Assembly (NCBI GenBank): GCA_036847245.1
Contig: DAIUAL010000141.1
Coordinates: 1-8,794, forward strand
DNA length: 8,794 nt
Reading direction: 5' to 3'
From: UBA4661 sp002405405
Lineage (GTDB): Bacteria > Bacteroidota > Ignavibacteria > Kapaibacteriales > UBA4661
Below the pieces are notes generated by a model. It did no database searches. It saw only the letters and a list, made by a program, of their open reading frames with translations, and was not told the origin of the DNA. Shown here piece by piece: positions 7,257 through 8,794 of the stretch (position 1 is the first letter of the stretch; each line of letters opens with the position of its first letter). Both the position numbers and the translations under genes were made by a program.

Positions 7257-8240
7257 ATGCCGAAAGAGATTACTCATTGGTTGATTGCAGAGCAAGCTGT
7301 GGAGCGACTATCAGCCGATTCACTGCTTGGTACATCGGCGCGCTCCGCTATGAATGTTGTTCGGCTTGGAGCAATTTTTCATGATGTGTTATATTATCTT
7401 ACAGATATCCCTATACGACATCCGGCGCGTCAATTGCCGGACACACTGCATGGAGTAATGGGAAGCGATACGTACAAAGTGATTCGTGCTCTTGCACAAG
7501 CATACTATCACCACCGTGATATACCGCACATATTGGCATTCTTAGTTGGGGTTATGTCCCATATTCAAGCTGATATCGTGTTCCATCCGATGGTGTATTA
7601 TGTGTCGGGAAATCCTTTTGATCGTGCAACAAAATCCCATGCAACGCGCCATCATCGTTCTTTTGAGTCGGTTATAGACATGATTGTGTCGAATGGTACT
7701 CATACTGAGAAGAAATTTCATTTACGGCAGTTTTTGCGCTCAGCAGAAACAGATCTCTCAATCTTATGTCGTGCGTTGTATCAGGGATTTACGACTATGC
7801 CTGAAGAAACATTAGCTCGTCATACCATGCGAGCCTATCAGCGATTAGGAGTTATTCGTACACTCGAAATGTCATCTGCTATGAACGCTTTTCATCGTGC
7901 AATGAAGTCGTTACTGCCGGCATCGCTTCGTGAGGTTTTATGTCTTGGGTATGATAAAGTCTTACTTGCTTCTGCGTACCGGCAGGGTATTCACCGCTCT
8001 GCAATAATTGACTATCATCATCCGGTCGATAATTCGACTCAAGCACAGAGTATCGAAAGTATGATGGAAGAAGCTATTCAGCGCACCGTAGCTTTGTGTA
8101 AGCAAGTTGAAAATGATCTTACTGATTTTGCTCCGGTCTTGGAATACGAGCGCGGTGCATCGCTCGAAACAGGTATGATCGGTGTCAAGATTCGGCAAAT
8201 GATGTATTTCCGTGAAAAACCATTGCTTGCCATGTATTAA
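7257..8240 (+). CDS. Zinc-dependent phospholipase C-fold protein of unknown function
   Basis: This 327-residue protein belongs by pattern to the zinc-dependent phospholipase C / S1-P1-nuclease-like helical fold, which holds several metal ions through His and Asp residues. The likely ligands are visible in order: H7 in THW, H42-D43 in AIFHD, H65 in LHG, then H102, D106 and H110 in SHIQADIVFHP. H132-H133 and E137 follow in a further conserved-looking helix. The C-terminal half from about 150 is not recognisable to me. No signal peptide is present, unlike secreted phospholipases C, so an intracellular hydrolase role is more likely and the substrate is unknown. The frame runs back to a TTG at 7233, but the ATG at 7257 gives the typical MPKEITHW start and has a weak GAGAG about eight bases upstream. 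It follows the metH stop by 30 nt on the same strand, so co-transcription is likely. A functional link to methionine synthesis is not evident. Confidence 0.8.
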   Translation: MPKEITHWLIAEQAVERLSADSLLGTSARSAMNVVRLGAIFHDVLYYLTDIPIRHPARQLPDTLHGVMGSDTYKVIRALAQAYYHHRDIPHILAFLVGVMSHIQADIVFHPMVYYVSGNPFDRATKSHATRHHRSFESVIDMIVSNGTHTEKKFHLRQFLRSAETDLSILCRALYQGFTTMPEETLARHTMRAYQRLGVIRTLEMSSAMNAFHRAMKSLLPASLREVLCLGYDKVLLASAYRQGIHRSAIIDYHHPVDNSTQAQSIESMMEEAIQRTVALCKQVENDLTDFAPVLEYERGASLETGMIGVKIRQMMYFREKPLLAMY

Positions 8241-8260
8241 GCCACGAGATCTTCGAGAAC

Positions 8261-8794
8261 TTATTGGTAGCTCTTTATTACAAGGTCTGCAACATCTTGT
8301 GCACAGCCCCATGACAATGTTACCCCTGAACCGCCATGACCATAGTTGTGAATAACCGTCTTGTTGTGGATCATCTCCTTTCCCAAGCGAATACTTGTTC
8401 TGCCCGGACGTAATCCTGTGCGGTAGATGTACACTTCGGGAGCAAACAATTTTGGTTCAAAGTCAGGCAGAGCGGTCAGAATACCTTCATAGTACTCTTG
8501 TTTCGGTTGTGCAAAGAATTCTTCTTCTGCCTTGGTGGCGGAGGATGAACATTCGAATGCCGTACCCCCGATAATAATATCCTGTTCACGCGCGATAGTG
8601 TAGCGCGGATAGTTGGGATGTGAATCTTGAATAACCGCTCGTTGCAAGCCGATATTTCGGGCAATCTGAATGTCACCACGAATGCCAAACAGAATGGTAT
8701 CGATGTGTAAATGCTTTGCACCGAGTCCGGTGCAATTCACCAGAATTGTCTGTTGGGGCATAAGCAAGAGGATGTCGTCGAGTGTCAGTACTTC
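8261..8794 (-). CDS. D-amino-acid-oxidase-family FAD-dependent oxidoreductase, C-terminal part only
   Basis: The last 177 residues are visible. The frame stays open to the window edge, so the N-terminal half with the FAD-binding GxGxxG lies outside. DAO-family features appear in order: ILVNCTGLGA (17-26 of the visible part), a conserved FGIRGD (36-41) that matches the family's [VI]RGQ stretch, IIIGGTAFE (73-81), TGLRPGR (126-132) whose first Arg corresponds to the substrate-carboxylate Arg of D-amino-acid oxidase, and HNYGHGGSGVTLSWGCA (149-165), which closes the flavin pocket. Such enzymes oxidise D-amino acids, or related amines such as glycine or D-aspartate, to imino acids with release of hydrogen peroxide. 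The exact substrate cannot be told from this part. The gene is convergent with the phospholipase-like gene, with 20 bp between stop codons and no strong terminator visible. Confidence 0.88.
   Translation of the reverse strand, partial: EVLTLDDILLLMPQQTILVNCTGLGAKHLHIDTILFGIRGDIQIARNIGLQRAVIQDSHPNYPRYTIAREQDIIIGGTAFECSSSATKAEEEFFAQPKQEYYEGILTALPDFEPKLFAPEVYIYRTGLRPGRTSIRLGKEMIHNKTVIHNYGHGGSGVTLSWGCAQDVADLVIKSYQ

Noticed and set aside
1..8794. Mobile element, CRISPR array, toxin-antitoxin pair, defence genes or tRNA
   Set aside because: No terminal inverted repeats, transposase motifs, regularly spaced repeats, small paired genes or cloverleaf sequences were seen.

Overview
The window is ordinary-looking bacterial chromosome. 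GC is roughly 40-45% by eye. Genes are densely packed, with no insertion sequence, tRNA, rRNA or CRISPR array that I can see. Most start codons lack a Shine-Dalgarno sequence. Together with the gene families present, that fits a Gram-negative of the Bacteroidota/Chlorobiota-Ignavibacteria sphere, but the sequence does not prove it and I would not name a genus.

Left half (1-4021), all on the minus strand and read from right to left: a soluble chemoreceptor with two PAS domains, a Gfo/Idh/MocA-type oxidoreductase, and the ATPase of an ABC-2-like exporter. The gaps between them are about 45 bp, so they may be co-transcribed, although their functions do not obviously connect. Bases 1-90, beyond the ATPase gene, hold only fragments that cannot be assigned.

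Centre (4022-4385): a 364-bp divergent intergenic region. On the plus strand it holds, in order, a sigma70-like promoter, a 19-codon reading frame with the best ribosome-binding site seen in the window, a small hairpin followed by a run of T, and then the metH start codon 12 nt later. This is arranged like an attenuator-type leader. That reading is inference.

Right half (4386-8794): a cobalamin-dependent methionine synthase (metH) with complete homocysteine, folate, cap and B12 modules. It stops in the linker just before the usual AdoMet/reactivation module and carries an unusual His/Cys-rich insertion in its N-terminal barrel. It is followed 30 nt later by a gene for a cytoplasmic protein of the zinc-dependent phospholipase C fold. 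A convergent D-amino-acid-oxidase-family gene runs off the right edge.

I see no clear new multi-gene system. The points most worth checking all concern metH: the missing reactivation module, the metal-ligand-like insertion and the leader region. A lost catalytic histidine in the Gfo/Idh/MocA protein comes next.
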